64,000 bases of DNA from Lanius collurio. Taxonomy: Eukaryota > Chordata > Aves > Passeriformes > Laniidae. Shown one piece after another: positions 1-13,900 of the stretch. The position numbers and the translations under genes are program-made. The notes under the pieces were generated by a model. It was not told the DNA's origin and made no database searches. It saw only the letters and a list, made by a program, of their open reading frames with translations. The DNA lies in the NCBI GenBank assembly GCA_020086605.1, contig JACBWW010000004.1, forward strand, positions 40,287,920-40,351,919, in the 5' to 3' direction. Within the stretch, counting starts at the first letter, position 1. Every line of letters begins with the position of its first letter.

Positions 1-30
1 AGGGGGAGAAATAATAAATCTGACATCTGC

Positions 31-294
31 ACCCGAGGGAACGGCCTGAAGTTGTGTCAGGGCAGGTTTAGGTTGGGGATTAGACAAAGGTTCTTCACCC
101 AGAGGGTGGCTGGGCACTGGAACAGGGTCCCCAGGGAAGTTGTCACAGCACCAGCCTGACAGAGTTCAAGAAGTGTTTGGACAATGCTCTCAGGCACAGG
201 GTGTGACTCCTGGGGATGTCCTGTGCAGGGCCAGGAGCTGGATTCGATGATCCTTGTGGGTCCCTTCCAACTTGGCATATTCTGTGATTCTGTC
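31..294 (+). mobile_element. CR1 LINE 3' fragment
   Basis: Typical CR1 tail: ttcacccagagggtggctgg, gggcactggaacagg, ggattcgatgatccttgtgg, ending at an attctgtgattctgt terminus. Same subfamily as 37993-38245. 5'-truncated and non-coding. Confidence 0.93.
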
Positions 295-570
295 ATTCCC
301 TTCAGGATAACAGTCAGGCCAGCTGTGCCTGTTGGGTCACCATGCTGTGCTGCCTGCTACCCCTCAGAAAAGCCACCATAGTGCTGGTAGGCTTTGATTT
401 TTGCAGTTAGCAGGCTCAACTGAGGAGCTGGAGCTCTCAGGAGCATTATGGGGCCTAAGTCCTTGCTGGGACAAAACATCCACAGAGACCACTTCAGCAG
501 GCCTTGGAAACTAAGCATGAAGGCAAGGAGGACAGTGGCAGCCAGACAGATCTCTGTGCCTCTTGAGATG

Positions 571-772
571 GCCAAATTCTTTGTGGTGAGGGTGGTGAGG
601 CCCTGGAACAGGTTGCCCAGAGAAGCTGTGGATGCCGCATCCCTGGCAGTGTTCAAGGCCAGGCTGGATTGGGCTGTGAGTAACCTGGTCTAGTGGAAGG
701 TGTCCACTAGAGGAGGTTGGAATGAGATGGTCTTTAAGGTCTCTTCCAACCCAAACCATTCTGTGATGCTGT
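571..772 (+). mobile_element. CR1 LINE 3' fragment
   Basis: Contains ccctggaacaggttgcccag, ttcaaggccaggctggat, and a ctcttccaacccaaaccatt tail with attctgtgat. A different CR1 subfamily from the copy at 31-294. Confidence 0.93.
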
Positions 773-3700
773 AACATCCGCAGGTGTGACACCACCAGGG
801 AGGGAGGAGATCTGCAGGGGAATACATCTCTAACAGCCTCTTGTCGCTCACATACACCAGGCCCTAGGTGAGTGTGAGATTACCAGCTCTGTACCAAGGG
901 CATGGAAGCTAGCAGAGCAGGAATGCACAGTTATCCTGTGCAATGAATTGGAGGTGGCTAGAGAAGAGTACCTACAAGCATGCTCCCAGGGACATGTAGG
1001 GCTAATGAGGACATTGTGTACACAGGAGAAGTGACAATTATATGGAGTCGTGATGAACAGCCCAAAAACATCACAGTTGTTCACACACTGAAAACAAGAG
1101 GACCTTGTTATCACAGTAAGGGACCTGGAACCCAAGTTGAGGAGATGTAAACCAGAGGCCAGCGAAGCTTCAGAAGCCAATGCTAATGAGTTGCATATAG
1201 GTGAAAAGGGGATCAGCTTTTCTCGTGTGCTTTTCAACCTGGGCTGAACAAAGCATGAGAAGATACAGCCCAGGAGGTGGGGCGGGGGGGGCATTTTATG
1301 GGCATATATTGGATGAGCATCCAGCACAAGAGAAAAATGCAAGTGCAGTGGGTAGGGAGATGCCAGAATAGTCTATCCAACCACACAGCCTTATCTCCAC
1401 CATGTCGTTGGAAAAACAGGCAGCAAGGCCTGGGTCACTGGCAGACTGCTGTGGTGGGCACTGCTGCAGGAATCCGCAGTTTGGGGAACAGCAAAATGAT
1501 GTGGAGGAGTTGTGGTTACCCCTTCTCACTCTCCAGCTGCCAAACTGCGTCCCTTTCCCTGGTCATGGCCTATCCCTTTGTAAAGGCATCAGTGGGTTTC
1601 ACTGTGCTGTACCCTCTCAGTCAACAGCTGAACTGAACTCAGCGTGGCTTGAGGAATGGATGTTACTGTTTATCGCAGCATAGATGTGCTAGCAGAACAA
1701 TACCATCCCCTGGCAAAGAAGAGGTTAACACTGTCTGTCTTTGTCCTGCATCTCAGGAGGACTGCAGTCACACATTTTTATTTTTGGTTCTGCTGCATAA
1801 AAACAACTGCTCTTTGTAACCTGCATGGCACAAAGGACCTGCTTCTTCCGGCAGCATTTTAGAGAGGGGATAAAAAAAAGGAAGCAGAAGAAGAAAGTTC
1901 ACATTCAGTGAGTGCCAGGTTGTCAAGGTTTCCTCTGCTTTCAGACATAAATTTTTTCTCCTGACAGACACAAAATAGCTTTAAAACTGTTAGGTACAAA
2001 ATGGAGCTTCAAAAGCAGCACTGTCTTGTGTCTGATACAAGGTGAAGAGCATAGCTCAGGACGTCCTGTATGAGGCAACATTGTTGTCATCATGGCATGC
2101 ACCAGAACATTTTACCAGGTCTGTTCTCAGCTTGTCACAAAGCTTGTCCTGTGTGAGTCTCAAAATCCTGCACTGCTTTCAGCCCGCCTCCCAGAGTGGC
2201 TGTGGGCTGGTTCAGTCCTTCAAGGACATGGGTCAAGTTCAGACTGCTGCAAAGAAAGAGGCTTTCACGAGGTCTTGCTTTTCAGTTTCCTTCCCCATTT
2301 GTATTGTTTTCTGTTTTAATAAATTGTGGAGTGCCAGTGAAATCCCCAAATGCCTGATGAGTGTGGGTATTAAACCAAGGCTTAAAAAAGTAAAATTGGG
2401 CAAGCTTGGTCACTGGTGGCCATTCTGGATATGATTCTCAGAGTACTGGAAGACAATTTAACTGATAAATATTGAAGAGGCAGTAATGTAATTAGCACCA
2501 GTCAACATCATTTTCTGGAAAAATCAATCCCAGCCAAGCCTGATCTTGTTCTCCATTGAGACCACAGGATGTGTTGCCAAAGATAACAGCACAGAGGTGC
2601 TAGGGGAGGCACCCAGGCTAAAGCCAAACAGAATTAATAAAATGAACAGAATTACAGCTGGCCATTGACTTGGATGGCAGGAAGCACCCAGAAACCACTG
2701 ACCCAGCACATCTGGTTTCATTTTCTGTGGAGATGCTTGCCATTACAGAAGTGAGAGAGGATGTGGAAGCAGCTGGAGAGTGCAAGAAGGGGACAGCTTA
2801 ACCCCAAACCTGGGTCTGTTGTCCCCAAGAGCTCAAGCTGCAAGACCATGCTGGTGAACCAGTGTACATGGTCTGTCTGTCCTCTCTGGCCATTACTCCT
2901 TAAAAAGAGGCTGCGGATACCTTCTTAGTAGCTATTTGATTCAAATGTTAAACAATTAGTGGGAATAAAGTCCCTGATGCTCAAAGCACACAAGTGTGTA
3001 AAAAAAAAAAGTAGAATTTTCTTCCTTTTTTAAGTGACTTTTGGAGCAGCTGGGTTGACCCTGGCATGCTAATATCATGATCTGGCTTAAACAACAACCC
3101 AGCTCTTGCAACATACCCTGCAGCGCTGGCAGCCTTCAGTGAGCACCAGCATCTCGCAGTGCCCAGTACCCGTGAGGCTCCAGCCTCGGGGCTGCCTGAC
3201 ACCCGGCAGCCCCCGTTCCCTGCCTGTCCACAGCCTCTGCCAGAGCAGCAGTGCCTCGGCTTCCTTGGCAGCCAGCACAGGCTCCCACGCTCAGCAAAGA
3301 TGACACAAGGGAAAGCAGTCTCATGCCCTCCATGCTTATCTCCTGGATAAAACAGCAAGGCACTTTTGTTTATTGAGTGCCGATGAATGGCGCTGTCTTG
3401 GCTGTGAGATTGGCCTCCAGATCCCACTCTGGGCACAGTTGCTGGCAGGGAGCCTACAGCTGCAGCCACCTACTGCCCTGGGAGCCTTTCATCAGGGCTT
3501 TCCCCTTAGACCCAGGGAAAAAATGACCCACAAGCCTCCCACCATATGCAGGCAGAGGTGGCATTGGATTTATGGGGCACTGATCACTCTTTTCCCCTGG
3601 GGTTTATGGCCCAAGAGTGCAGTTGAGTGCCAAAGAATGCAGTTTGCTCCAGCATTTTTCAGTGTTCCTCACCCTCCACAGCTCATCTCCCCTTTCAGCA

Positions 3701-5504
3701 GCTGTCAGACAACCATGGGGAATCGGCATTGGCAGTAGCCTGTTTGACTATTTCTTGGGGGGCAGAAAGGTGAGATGGCTCTGTGCTGCCAGGATGGAGG
3801 GTGAAGTGCATGTTGAGGACACTGTCACCCTGCCAAGGGTGAAACAGCTGGACTTCAGGGAGAGTCACAGTTCCCGGGCTTGCTGCCTCACCAAGAGCTG
3901 CAGCCAGCTCCTTCAGGGCTGTGTTATTTTAGGACTCCAAAAAGCTGATGGATACATTTGTGACTGCCTCTGCCTTCCAGCCATCATTCGTGCACAGCAG
4001 TTGTCACAAAATAACCTGTTTAGGCAGTAGAATTTTCTTTACTCTGCCCAGACTGTAACCACATTGTGGAGGTGCCTTCCCCTGAAATCCCTGGGGGAGG
4101 GACCCTGCAGGGTACGGGCCTGTCCCTGTCCCTGCTCCCATGTCACATGTGCCCCATACCTGTTCCTGGTTTGGTGGTTTGGGGTGCCCGGGCCCAGGAA
4201 GAGAGCAGGGTCCTGTGACTGGGTCTGCGTGAGAACTCCATCCATGCAGCTGAAGGAATAAATAATCCCTGAACATCTACAAAAATATTGCTTCATCTTT
4301 CCTTTCAAGTTCATTGCTATCTTATACATGTAAGGATTCCCTCACTACAACACCACATCATCTCTTGTGAAGGAATTTTGAGGGGGAGACACCATGTGTT
4401 CTTGCTCCTTTCAATGCACCAGGATGAAAGCCTCACCAAATTATCTGTTGTGGAGATTTTTGAGGGGGAGACACCATATCTTCTTGCTCCTTTCAATGCA
4501 CCAGGATGAAAGCGGCACTGGGTTTGTCACTCAGCCTGATGCTCCTGCAACACATGAAGGCTGTGCAGACACCAGGAGACAGAAACTTGCAGCGTTGAAA
4601 GGCAGCAGCTACAATCAATATCACAAGCCATGTTTGTTCTCAGCTCTGGCCTTGGGGAGATGCTAAGAATCACAAGGATTTCCATTTTTCTCCAACATGG
4701 AGGGAAAAAAACCAAAACCATTTGTCCTGAACCATTGCTGCTTCCAGAGAAAGTAAAATCCTCCAAAGACGTGGCTGAAGAGGCAGCAAGGTGAAGATTC
4801 ACACCTAAGCTCATGTCCTCTCCCAGCTATCCTGTAACTACCTCCCTCACCCAGCTATCCTGTCCTACATCTCACTGTAATCTAAAGCTTCTCTCCATCA
4901 GCCCAGCAAAGCAGAATTAGAATCCTAACCACCCAGGCTCATCAGCCAGGTCTCTTCTTCACACAACAGGGAGAGATGGGTGACTCCATAGGGGCTGCAG
5001 CCACCCCCTGCATAAGTCCCACTCTCTTCTGGACATGCAGATTTGCTGTTTCTAAACCTGGTGATGCTAACCACCACCAGAGGACCAGGTATGGCCTGTG
5101 GCAGAAACCTGGCAGAGACAGCGTGGCTGGGACACGCACTGTGTGATCCTGTTCATACCCAAAGCTTTAAGCTCTTCCTGCTGCCTTGGAACTGTCCCAC
5201 AGGTGGGTCTGCCACATGCTGGCACCCCTTTTGATTGGGAAAAAGCTTTCCTGCATTAAGATAGAAAACTCAAACAATTTTTTAAGCTATTTGTGGGGTC
5301 TTTTAGAAATTCTAAGGTTTACCCTTGCTGCTTCAAGCACAGGGCTGGCAGGGTTGTAGAAGCATGGAAACTTAGGGCAGCTTGGGCAGCTAAGAGATGA
5401 TGAATATTATCTTGCTGTTTCCCCAAGTCACTCACTAAATGTCTGCAGACAGCATCTCTCAAGCTCTCATGTCCTGTTAGCTAAATAGAACCTGCCCAAC
5501 TTCA
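773..5504. other. Intergenic region with no gene recognised
   Basis: Only short uninterrupted frames without recognisable domains, plus the 82-bp tandem duplication near 4.4 kb. There is no CpG island and no splice-linked conserved peptide. Confidence 0.6.
4351..4513. repeat. 82-bp tandem duplication, about two copies
   Basis: The segment gagggggagacaccat plus cttgctcctttcaatgcacc recurs at an offset of 82 bp (agggggag at 4381 and 4463). The copies are nearly identical in the last 56 bp and more diverged at the start. It does not preserve a reading frame. Confidence 0.85.
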
Positions 5505-5605
5505 TGGAATCACATAATGGTTTGGATTGGAAGGGACTTCAGAGATCCAACTCACCTGCCATGGGCAGCAACACCTTCCAGCTGAGCGGGCTGTTCTGGG
5601 TTGTG
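5505..5605 (-). mobile_element. CR1 LINE 3' fragment
   Basis: Reads aatcacataatggtttggat, then tggaagggacttcagagatc and tgccatgggcagcaacacct, the reverse complement of a CR1 tail. Severely truncated. Confidence 0.85.
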
Positions 5606-8600
5606 CCCAATCTATCTTCTCTGGCCTCCTGTGACCTAGCAGCTGATGGCCACTCAGGACCTGCCCCAAAATGTGGCTGCACTGGGAGACCCAGCACATG
5701 GGACTTTGTGTGCCCAGCCAGGAGATACCTCCAGCTGCATCTCTCTGCTGAGACACAGTGGAAACAGGGCAGAGCAGATGTTTTCAAGCTTGATATGTCC
5801 AGAGTAGAAATCCTGTCTCCTGCTTTGAGCAGTGCTACCTGGTTTGTTTTGGGTCACCACTGGAATTTGCAGTCCAGGAGTGAAGGTCAGCCACATGGCT
5901 CTGACGACACATTCAAGCAACAGCTACCTCCTCCAACCCTTGCAGGTGTGATCTCCTCTTATCCACTGGGCTTCAGCAGAAACAAAATTTGCAGCCATAT
6001 CGCTTTTCTAGAGAAAGTAAGTAGAGATGTCTGATCCACTTCCTCTGCCTGCTTTGTTTCTCCACATGCTCTGTTGCTGCTGTCTGATTCAACTCTTGCC
6101 TGAGAAAGGCAGCCCCAAATCTCTAGCTCCATCCACGTGGAAATACATTCAGCTTTCCGTATTTCTTTGCTTTTTAGAGGATTTGTTTCCCCACCAATTT
6201 AATCAATCGCTTTCTGAACACAACATTTATGTTTTGGCCTCAAACATCTCACAGCAAAGAGTCAGCATTAGAACTGTGCACAGTGGGGGAAAAAAGTAGC
6301 CACTTTTGCTGATTTGTAGGCGATACTGGACTATTTCGTTTGGTGCCACCTAGTTGAGAAACAGTGGATGGCAATCACATAGTCAGAGTTCATCCTTTCC
6401 CAGGAGATGCAATACTTTGCTATAAGAAAGGAGTTAAAAATACTCTGTAGTAGTCATCTCTGGGCATTCTTCCTACCCATTGCACATTTTCCAGTTCTAC
6501 TGTCCCCTGTCTGGAAAAGATAAGAACTCCACTGGTGTTCAATGAGCAAACCAAACAGAATGATCTCAGCTCCAGCCCCCCAAAACAAACTTTTAGATGG
6601 GTTCAACCTACTGTGAGACAGGAATAATAGAGGCATGGTCATGGTGTCTACCTGGTTTCTACATTTCCCAGTCACTGAGTTCTTTCAAGGTAGCTGGAAA
6701 CTGGAACAAGGGTCAAACTCTCCTCATGGATTTTCAAGACATGCAGATTTACAGAAAAGTGGTGCTTTAAGAACATAGAGTATATTTCTGCAGAGTTCAG
6801 GAAATGAACACAATTGCAGCAAATGCTGTTTTCTTCATTTTAACAATACCAACTGATATGTGTCGTGGGCTCACTTTGAGGCAACCTGGGGCTGCAGTTC
6901 TGATGCACCAGTGACTGCAAACCAGTCTCACTCCTTTCCCAGTGAAAGCTACTCTTGCTTTAAAGGCTGAAAACATGGAGTGATCCTCCCTTGGGAGGAA
7001 AACAGTGAATTTAAGGGCCTTCAGATTTCCTTTCCCTTTTAAAAACCCAGCAGTAAGACACTGTCAAGTATGGACGTGAGTGTGTACCAAGTAGCAGGAA
7101 ATCGTACAAAATGGGTATCTTCTAATTCTCCCTCAGTTTTGGCATCAAGCTCAGTAGGTTCATGGCTGAACCATCCAGTCCTCAGTGCACCACAGAGATC
7201 TCCTTTCCCTTATCAGAGCAATCCTATGGATGTGCTGAGTTTTACAGCATTGCTGCCTGCCCACAGTAAAGAGAGAAACTGAACACAGTCCCTGTGGGCT
7301 CATGCTCAGCTTTGTATTTCAGTCAGGTCTTTTACTGGGAATTATACAGCATTTTACTGACAGGACTGTGTGAACAGTTTAACCCCCTGCAGAATATAAT
7401 CAGGCTTTCCCTTGTACTTTTTATGGAATTAGTAAACTGATTTGAGCTATGCCTGGGCTTTAATTTCTCAGCTTATTTTTTTAATTAATATCTGTAGGAG
7501 CTGGGTCTGTCTCCTGGAGCCAGAGGACTGTCATGGTTAGAAGAAACTGGAAGTGGAGAGTAGTGTGTGGGAAACACACTGTTCCCCTCCCAGGTCATTC
7601 TGCTGCAGATCTGTGAGTTTTTGAAGTAGAAAAGGGTTTAATTATGAGAGTTAAAGACCTATAAATGTTACAGCCAAAAAAGGAGAAAAAATGTTCCTAC
7701 TCCAAAACAATATCTCACTTTAATTTTTTTTTTTTTGCAAGTATGCTTTTCCTGGTAAAAATTTATTTGGGAGAATTTTGGACACATCAGGATCACGCAC
7801 ACTAAAAAACATAAAATCTAGCAGATCATCTGTAGGACACTGTAAGATGCATATTAGGCACCAGGAAAAGCCAGATAGCTGGAAAGAGAAAGATACTACC
7901 CCAATATGTGATGAATACATGACAGAAGTCAGAAAGGAATGCTATTATTTTGATTCAAAAGATAAATGCCATCTTAGTTATTCCTTTTGCTCTTTCAACC
8001 ATCTACTGCAACTGTTACCAGCCATAGCAGCTACAGGCTTATGAAAAACTTACTGTGCCTCAAAGAGATCATTGATAAAGATAGCACACCTCAAAATAAT
8101 GTTTTCCATTGACTCTCATCTAGCTCAAATATTTGCTGCCAAGTCAGCTGAGGAAAGAGCAGTTGAACAATTGCTCTGACTTCCTGCCAGCACCTTGGTG
8201 TCCTCAGCTGGGTGCTTGCTTTGGTGTTACTTCAAGGAGAAAGCCAGATGCCTGCAAGGAGGCCCAGCCCAGAGACTACCACTTAGCAGGGAAAGACTGG
8301 AGATAATCCTTGTCTGGGGTAGTTACTTACCTTTCCTTAAGTTATCAGCCCAAATCCTGAAGAGCTGTTCTATTGATGATACTGTCTAGGGTTTGTTATC
8401 TGCTGTTGCCTGGCCTGGCTGTAGCCTATTGCAGGAGCAACCTGAACACCTGGCACTAACCTTCCTCTCTCCTGGCACCAAGCTGTTTTATGGAAGAGCT
8501 GTAGCTCTGCTGATGCCTGGATGAGTCCTCCCCAGAATCCAGCCTACCAACCCTTTATTCCAGCATTCCCTAACTCAGCTGGGGCCTGACTATCACAGAT

Positions 8601-8999
8601 GGAAAGCTCAGTGCAGCCAAGCTTCATCCTGTTGTAGCTGTGGATGCTCCCTTGTGCTTCCTGTAGGCTTCTCCCGCACCTCCACTGGAGGACAGGCTTA
8701 CCCTGCATAGTCCCTTCTAGATTAGCCTTGTTGCTCTCTAGACCTGCTCCACTGGAGCCTCAGCTCATGCCCTGAACGTTGTGTTTCCTGTCTTAGTCCC
8801 ACTGCAGCAAAGCCACCCTCCAGGGACACCATTAACTCAGCTGAAGTCTGTCGCGTGCTTTGAGCTGGCAGCATCCAAACAGGAGCTCTTCTTCCCCCTC
8901 TGCACAGCACAGCCAAGCTCACCTGTGTCCTCCTGCCAGCAGGTTTAAAGGGATCAGTCTCCATCTAACTCAAGGCATTGATGGAATACACCATGCTGT
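5606..8999. other. Intergenic region with no gene recognised
   Basis: AT-rich non-coding sequence with a T-run at 7725-7736. A possible LTR-like start (tgtcatggttagaagaaact) lies near 7531, but no end or duplication could be defined. Confidence 0.55.
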
Positions 9000-10755
9000 G
9001 AAACAGTTAAGTGCTGATTTTATTCCCAGTGAGAGCAATATGCTCAAAAGCATCCCTCCAAAACTGAAGGAAAGAACAAATATCTTGTTGGTATCCATGA
9101 AAATTACAAACAAAAACATATGACACAGAATACAAGAGAAAACGTACATTCAAAAGAGAACTGCTTACTGGAACCCAACATGAGACTCGAGGGCAGCACA
9201 ACCTAAGAAACCAGATCTGAGGAAGTCCCTAGGCCCAAGGTGACAACTCAAGTCTGCACATTTTATCCAGTGCTCTGGACTGGACAGTAAGCACTCTGTA
9301 GCCTGAGATGTTAGAGCAGCCTTAAATGAGAAAATTTTATGCCTCTTTTTCAATAATACTGATGGCAAGTCTGAAGCAGCATCAGGGAAGCCACCAATGA
9401 TTCTTCATTCAAGGGGAAGAAAACGCCATGATTTATCCAACCTGCAACTGCACATTGACTTCAGGTGCTGCAACCTGGCATTTTTAAACACACTTTTGTT
9501 TCTTCAGATTGAGAACAGTCCTTTAAGTAATGCTTAGAGAGTTATGCTGAGTTCAAACCTGTCTTGAAAGAGTTGAATTTACTGAGGTGACAGCAATCTT
9601 TCAAAAAGCTTGCATGTAAATTTCCACTGTCATTAGTGGGTCATTAACTGAGGGCCATTATGAGATGGGGAACAGGAAGAGAAGGGCACCTCAGTAATAA
9701 TGATTAAGCAGCAAAAAAGCAGTAAATGCTTTCAGCCTTATACAAGATATTCAGGCTGAAAAACTGGGAAGTTAGCTCAGCGCAGTTCATGCCAAACCCA
9801 CAAGAGTGCCTTATTTCACAGCTGGTTAGACCAGTTTCTAAAATGCAAGTTTAAGTCAGGCTTTTCACCAAACTTCAGGAGGGGTCGCACCTTCACTGGT
9901 ACACAGTCTGATTTCACTAGGAGGATGTGAGGACTACCCCCTGGAAACTGCAAGGGAAATTTTAATTTCACTTAAATCAGTCTCTCCCAGAAAAGGTAAT
10001 GGACTTTTTCCTATAAAATAAAACCGGAACTTTGTCAAAGATCAGCAGTATGTAGGTCACATCTAAAAAGGTGCTTGCAGGTGCAGCAGCCTATTTGTTT
10101 TGTGACAGCTTTTGGAGCAAAACCAAAGAGCAATTTTCTAGAAATCAGTTTTGTCTTTCTTCCCCACAAATACTTAGGTTTTGTTTGGACTAAATGGAAC
10201 TGGAAGAGATTTGGGAAAAAACAGAAAACATTTTCATGGGGAATACAGTTCACATTTTCATGTGAGCAGAGCCCATCACTAACAGAAATGGCTGAATAGT
10301 CCCCACCACATCACAGGCCTTCATAACATGACTACACCTTCACTCTCCCATCAAGCACTGGAGCACAAATGGACCCACAAATGTTCATACCAAGTGTTTC
10401 CAGCAGAATACGTTTCAGGAATAAGTTACAAATAAATACATGTAACATGAGTATTAATTCATCAAGCACTACTTAAGCCACTACTCAGCTGACAGACAGA
10501 CACTTCAGTCTCTAAATTTCTCCACATTTCGAAAGTTAAAGATCAAGGTCATGAAGTGGAAGTAGAAAAAAGGTTCACAAGTGTAGTCTAAACTTCCTGG
10601 GATTGGCAGAAGCGGCATGTAAGTACAGACCAGAGAGAATCAACGCCCAGCCCCTTGGGAAGACACTGGCCCTTGAGCAGGGAGCAGCCCCCAGGCACTG
10701 TCATTCTGGGTAAAAGGAGGGGTCCCATACAAATCCCACTTTTCTCTGCTAGGTG
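9000..10755 (-). other. PIDD1: Probable PIDD1 3' UTR
   Basis: Sequence downstream of the PIDD1 stop. No AATAAA is visible on the minus strand in the first 700 nt; a minus-strand AATAAA lies at 9019-9024, so a 3' UTR of about 1.7 kb is possible. No other coding signal is seen. Confidence 0.3.
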
Positions 10756-10993
10756 CTACATCATAGCTGTTGCAGAGTCCTCAGTGCTGCTCTCCTGCTC
10801 CAGGCCCACCCGGCGGATGGACTCGCTGTATTTCTGCCGCCCTAGCTCAATGATGGCTTCAATCTCATCAGCGATGTCCTGGCGGCCACTCTCTTTCATG
10901 GCTGTAATCAGCTTGCTCACACACTCAGGATCCTCTGAATTTTGCTGAGCCCATGAAAAAAGCATGTCCAGGATCTGTTTATTGAGGTCCTCT
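10756..10993 (-). other. PIDD1: PIDD1 last coding exon: death domain end and stop
   Basis: 238 nt. It encodes REDLNKQILDMLFSWAQQN, then DIADEIEAIIELGRQKYSES and a short acidic tail ending ATAMM, with TAG at 10756-10758. The acceptor is cttcag at 10999-10994. Confidence 0.97.
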
Positions 10994-13900
10994 CTGAAGA
11001 AAGGAGGAAAGACAGAAGTAACCAACACACTGTGCTGAGTAGCAAACCAAAGAGACCCTACCCAAGTCCCAGCCCATGACTAGAGCCTTAAAGAAGCCAT
11101 CCAGACACACAAAGCACTCAGTGGGCCTGCCTCCTCCCCACCCAGCATACAGGAGTTGCAGTTCCTGCATGAACATTTCTCTATAAAATATTTTCCTAAT
11201 GGAAATATCAAATTAAGGCATTCTGCTTTTAAATATAATTTCCTCCCAGGAACAGTAGCTTGATCATAACAAGTCTAATTCTCTCCAACTGCTTTGGCTT
11301 TTTGGTCAAGCTGCATGTCCCATGATGTACCACGAGCTCTTTTTGAATAACGATGATATTCCCAATTAAAGCCATAGATCATTTCTCATTGTACGAGATG
11401 GAGTCTGGCCAGGAATCTGATCACAGAACAAAATAGGAATGCAACTCAGCTGAAATACAAAGCTCATCAGGTTTGTTATTTCCCAATTTTGTTTTTCAAA
11501 CAAAAAAGCTTTGTTTTATAATGGCAAGAGAAAATAACCAGTTTCCCATTATAAAAGGTATTATTTTCAGAAGAACCATTAGAAACCCATCTTTTATCCA
11601 GTGAAACAATTACAGTGGAAGAACTTTCAACCAGCCAAGCACTGATTTATACTATTACACTGCAGATAGATGGACAGATAGATATAATGCATCACTGTTG
11701 ATTACTGTGTCCTATCTCACCTGTTATTGTATCGGATGCGCTCAATCTGCTGGTAGGTGAGGCCCAGGTTGAGGCCGATGCTCTGCCAGTCAGCTCCCAC
11801 ACGCCTGGCAATGCTCAGCAGGTTTGCCTGTGTCAGGTACCCGGTCTCAGCATTGCCAAGGTTCAAGGGAGGGAAGGAGAAGCCATACAGGGGACTGGGG
11901 TTCTCATCCCAGCGGGGTTTCAGTTGCTGTGTTACAAAGAAGAGAGAGAAAGAACATTCTTTCCTCTACCATCTATTTTCATAGAGGACAATGTGTGGCC
12001 ACTCAGTCTCCACAGTGAAATTTCCTTCCTTCTACTGGGGAGAAAGGAAGTTCTTGGGGCTGAGGACTGTAAGAAGCAAGGAGGACTCACATGGGCAGTG
12101 ACCAGCAATACTCACTGCCTCAGGAAAATATCAAACTGTAGTGCTCACAGTTATAGTTCACACTGGAAATTTCCTTTCTTGCATTTACCGAGCAGTTTAA
12201 AATAAGCCATGTCCCTGAAGTGCATTTGCCTCAGCAGTAAGAGGGCACTTAGTCTAAGTTTGTAGCTGAGATTGCTACCTACCAAGGTATTTATTGTTTC
12301 AGGCTGCTCAAATGTCACTTAAATTCTGTAAGCAAAAGTTGCATTTCTCACTGTAAACAGATAGCCTAGCCTTTAAAGCTCACACCAGAATACTTACACT
12401 CAATGTCTATGCTCAAATTCAGCACAACTACCTCATCCCATTCCTTTCTTTTTTCCTGCTGCATGAGCTGTGTGACTAAGAAATAAACAAAACAGACACT
12501 TGCCTTAATTACAGCGAGATTCTTTGTGTACTACAGCCTTATTCATTCTAAGGATCCACCCTCTCTGAACACCCATCCAACAAGCCTGTGCTTGACAGGC
12601 AAGATGAGCAGGAGAGATGGAGACCACTCCCAGCTCTTCATGTTTTCATTTCAGAAGAGCTCACTCACAGGGAGTGAAAAATCTCCACCATGACATGGCT
12701 GGGCAGCCATTTCTTGTGATCATTCATTACACGCCTTCTCATGAAGGAAAACAAAATTAGCTGAGCAGGAAGGCCATGCTCTTACCCCATCTAGATTATT
12801 TTTTCTGTAGGAGACAACTCACAGGCAGTTTGATGGGCAGAGTAGCAAGCCAGAGGGAGTCTGGACCTTTCCTCCTCCTGCTGGCATCATCAGGGATGCT
12901 GTCTGGAACTGCCCCTCGGTAGAAAGAGACCTTTGCAAAGAGAAAGCATGCAGTGAGGCTCTGATTTAAGCACAGTGGCCCAGCCTATTGGGAACCATGT
13001 CTTTTCCATCTGGGAAAGAATGAATTCAGCATTCTCATCCATCCTTAGCCCACAAATACAGCCTCAATTACATGTAACTGGGAGGAGCACTGAGGTTCTG
13101 CCATAAAGGCTGGACTTTTTGCCAACACCCCAAAAATTAATGGCAGGAATGTAAGTCAGACAGTTAAGTGATGAGTGATCCTTCAAGATTACACTTCTTG
13201 ATTATTCAGAGTTTAGTCAGTGAAACGCAATGTCAGAGAAAGAAGGTAGGAAAAGAGTCATATCCAACATTCAGATTATTATGAGGAGTATTGGAAAAGC
13301 AATGATGAAGGAGGAAACAAGAAGTCAATGTAACTAGTTGTTCACCTGGCCTTTTACAGCTTGGCCTTTTCTATCCACAGGGGAGGTCACATAGATTTCC
13401 TTCATGTTCTTCAAGTGGGAGTAAAAAATAAACGAGAGACGTCCATCCACGCAGTCGGGGCGATCTGTGCAGAGAAGCAGGAAGCATTCAACTTCTGGAG
13501 AAAAGTGTGCAGCTTTTGGAGCCTGTCCAACAGCCCATCATCCACTAGCAGCCTCCATGCTACTAACTACTCATTCTGCTTGTGGCTGAAAGAATTGCAA
13601 CCCTCCCTTCCCCACTGAGGAAATCAGAAAACACTGACTGTGGAGAAAGCAGGTCCCATAGGTGAAAAAACAGAATGACCACAAGGTAGAGATCATGTTC
13701 AAGAATGGAAGGTAAGGCAGGATGACACATGGAGTCAAGTCCATCCTTGGCACCTCCTTTCCATCTCAGCTCATTCTATCTCTTGGAGGGCAGAATCAAC
13801 TGCAATAGTACCCTGTAATGCACAAAAATAGGTCACCTATCTCTTCTCAATTTCTGCAGGGGTGCAGAATAGAGCTAAAGGGAAAACATATAATCAGGTA

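Noticed and set aside
7778..8044. 88-codon plus-strand frame in the left flank
   Set aside because: No recognisable domain, promoter or splice context; consistent with chance.
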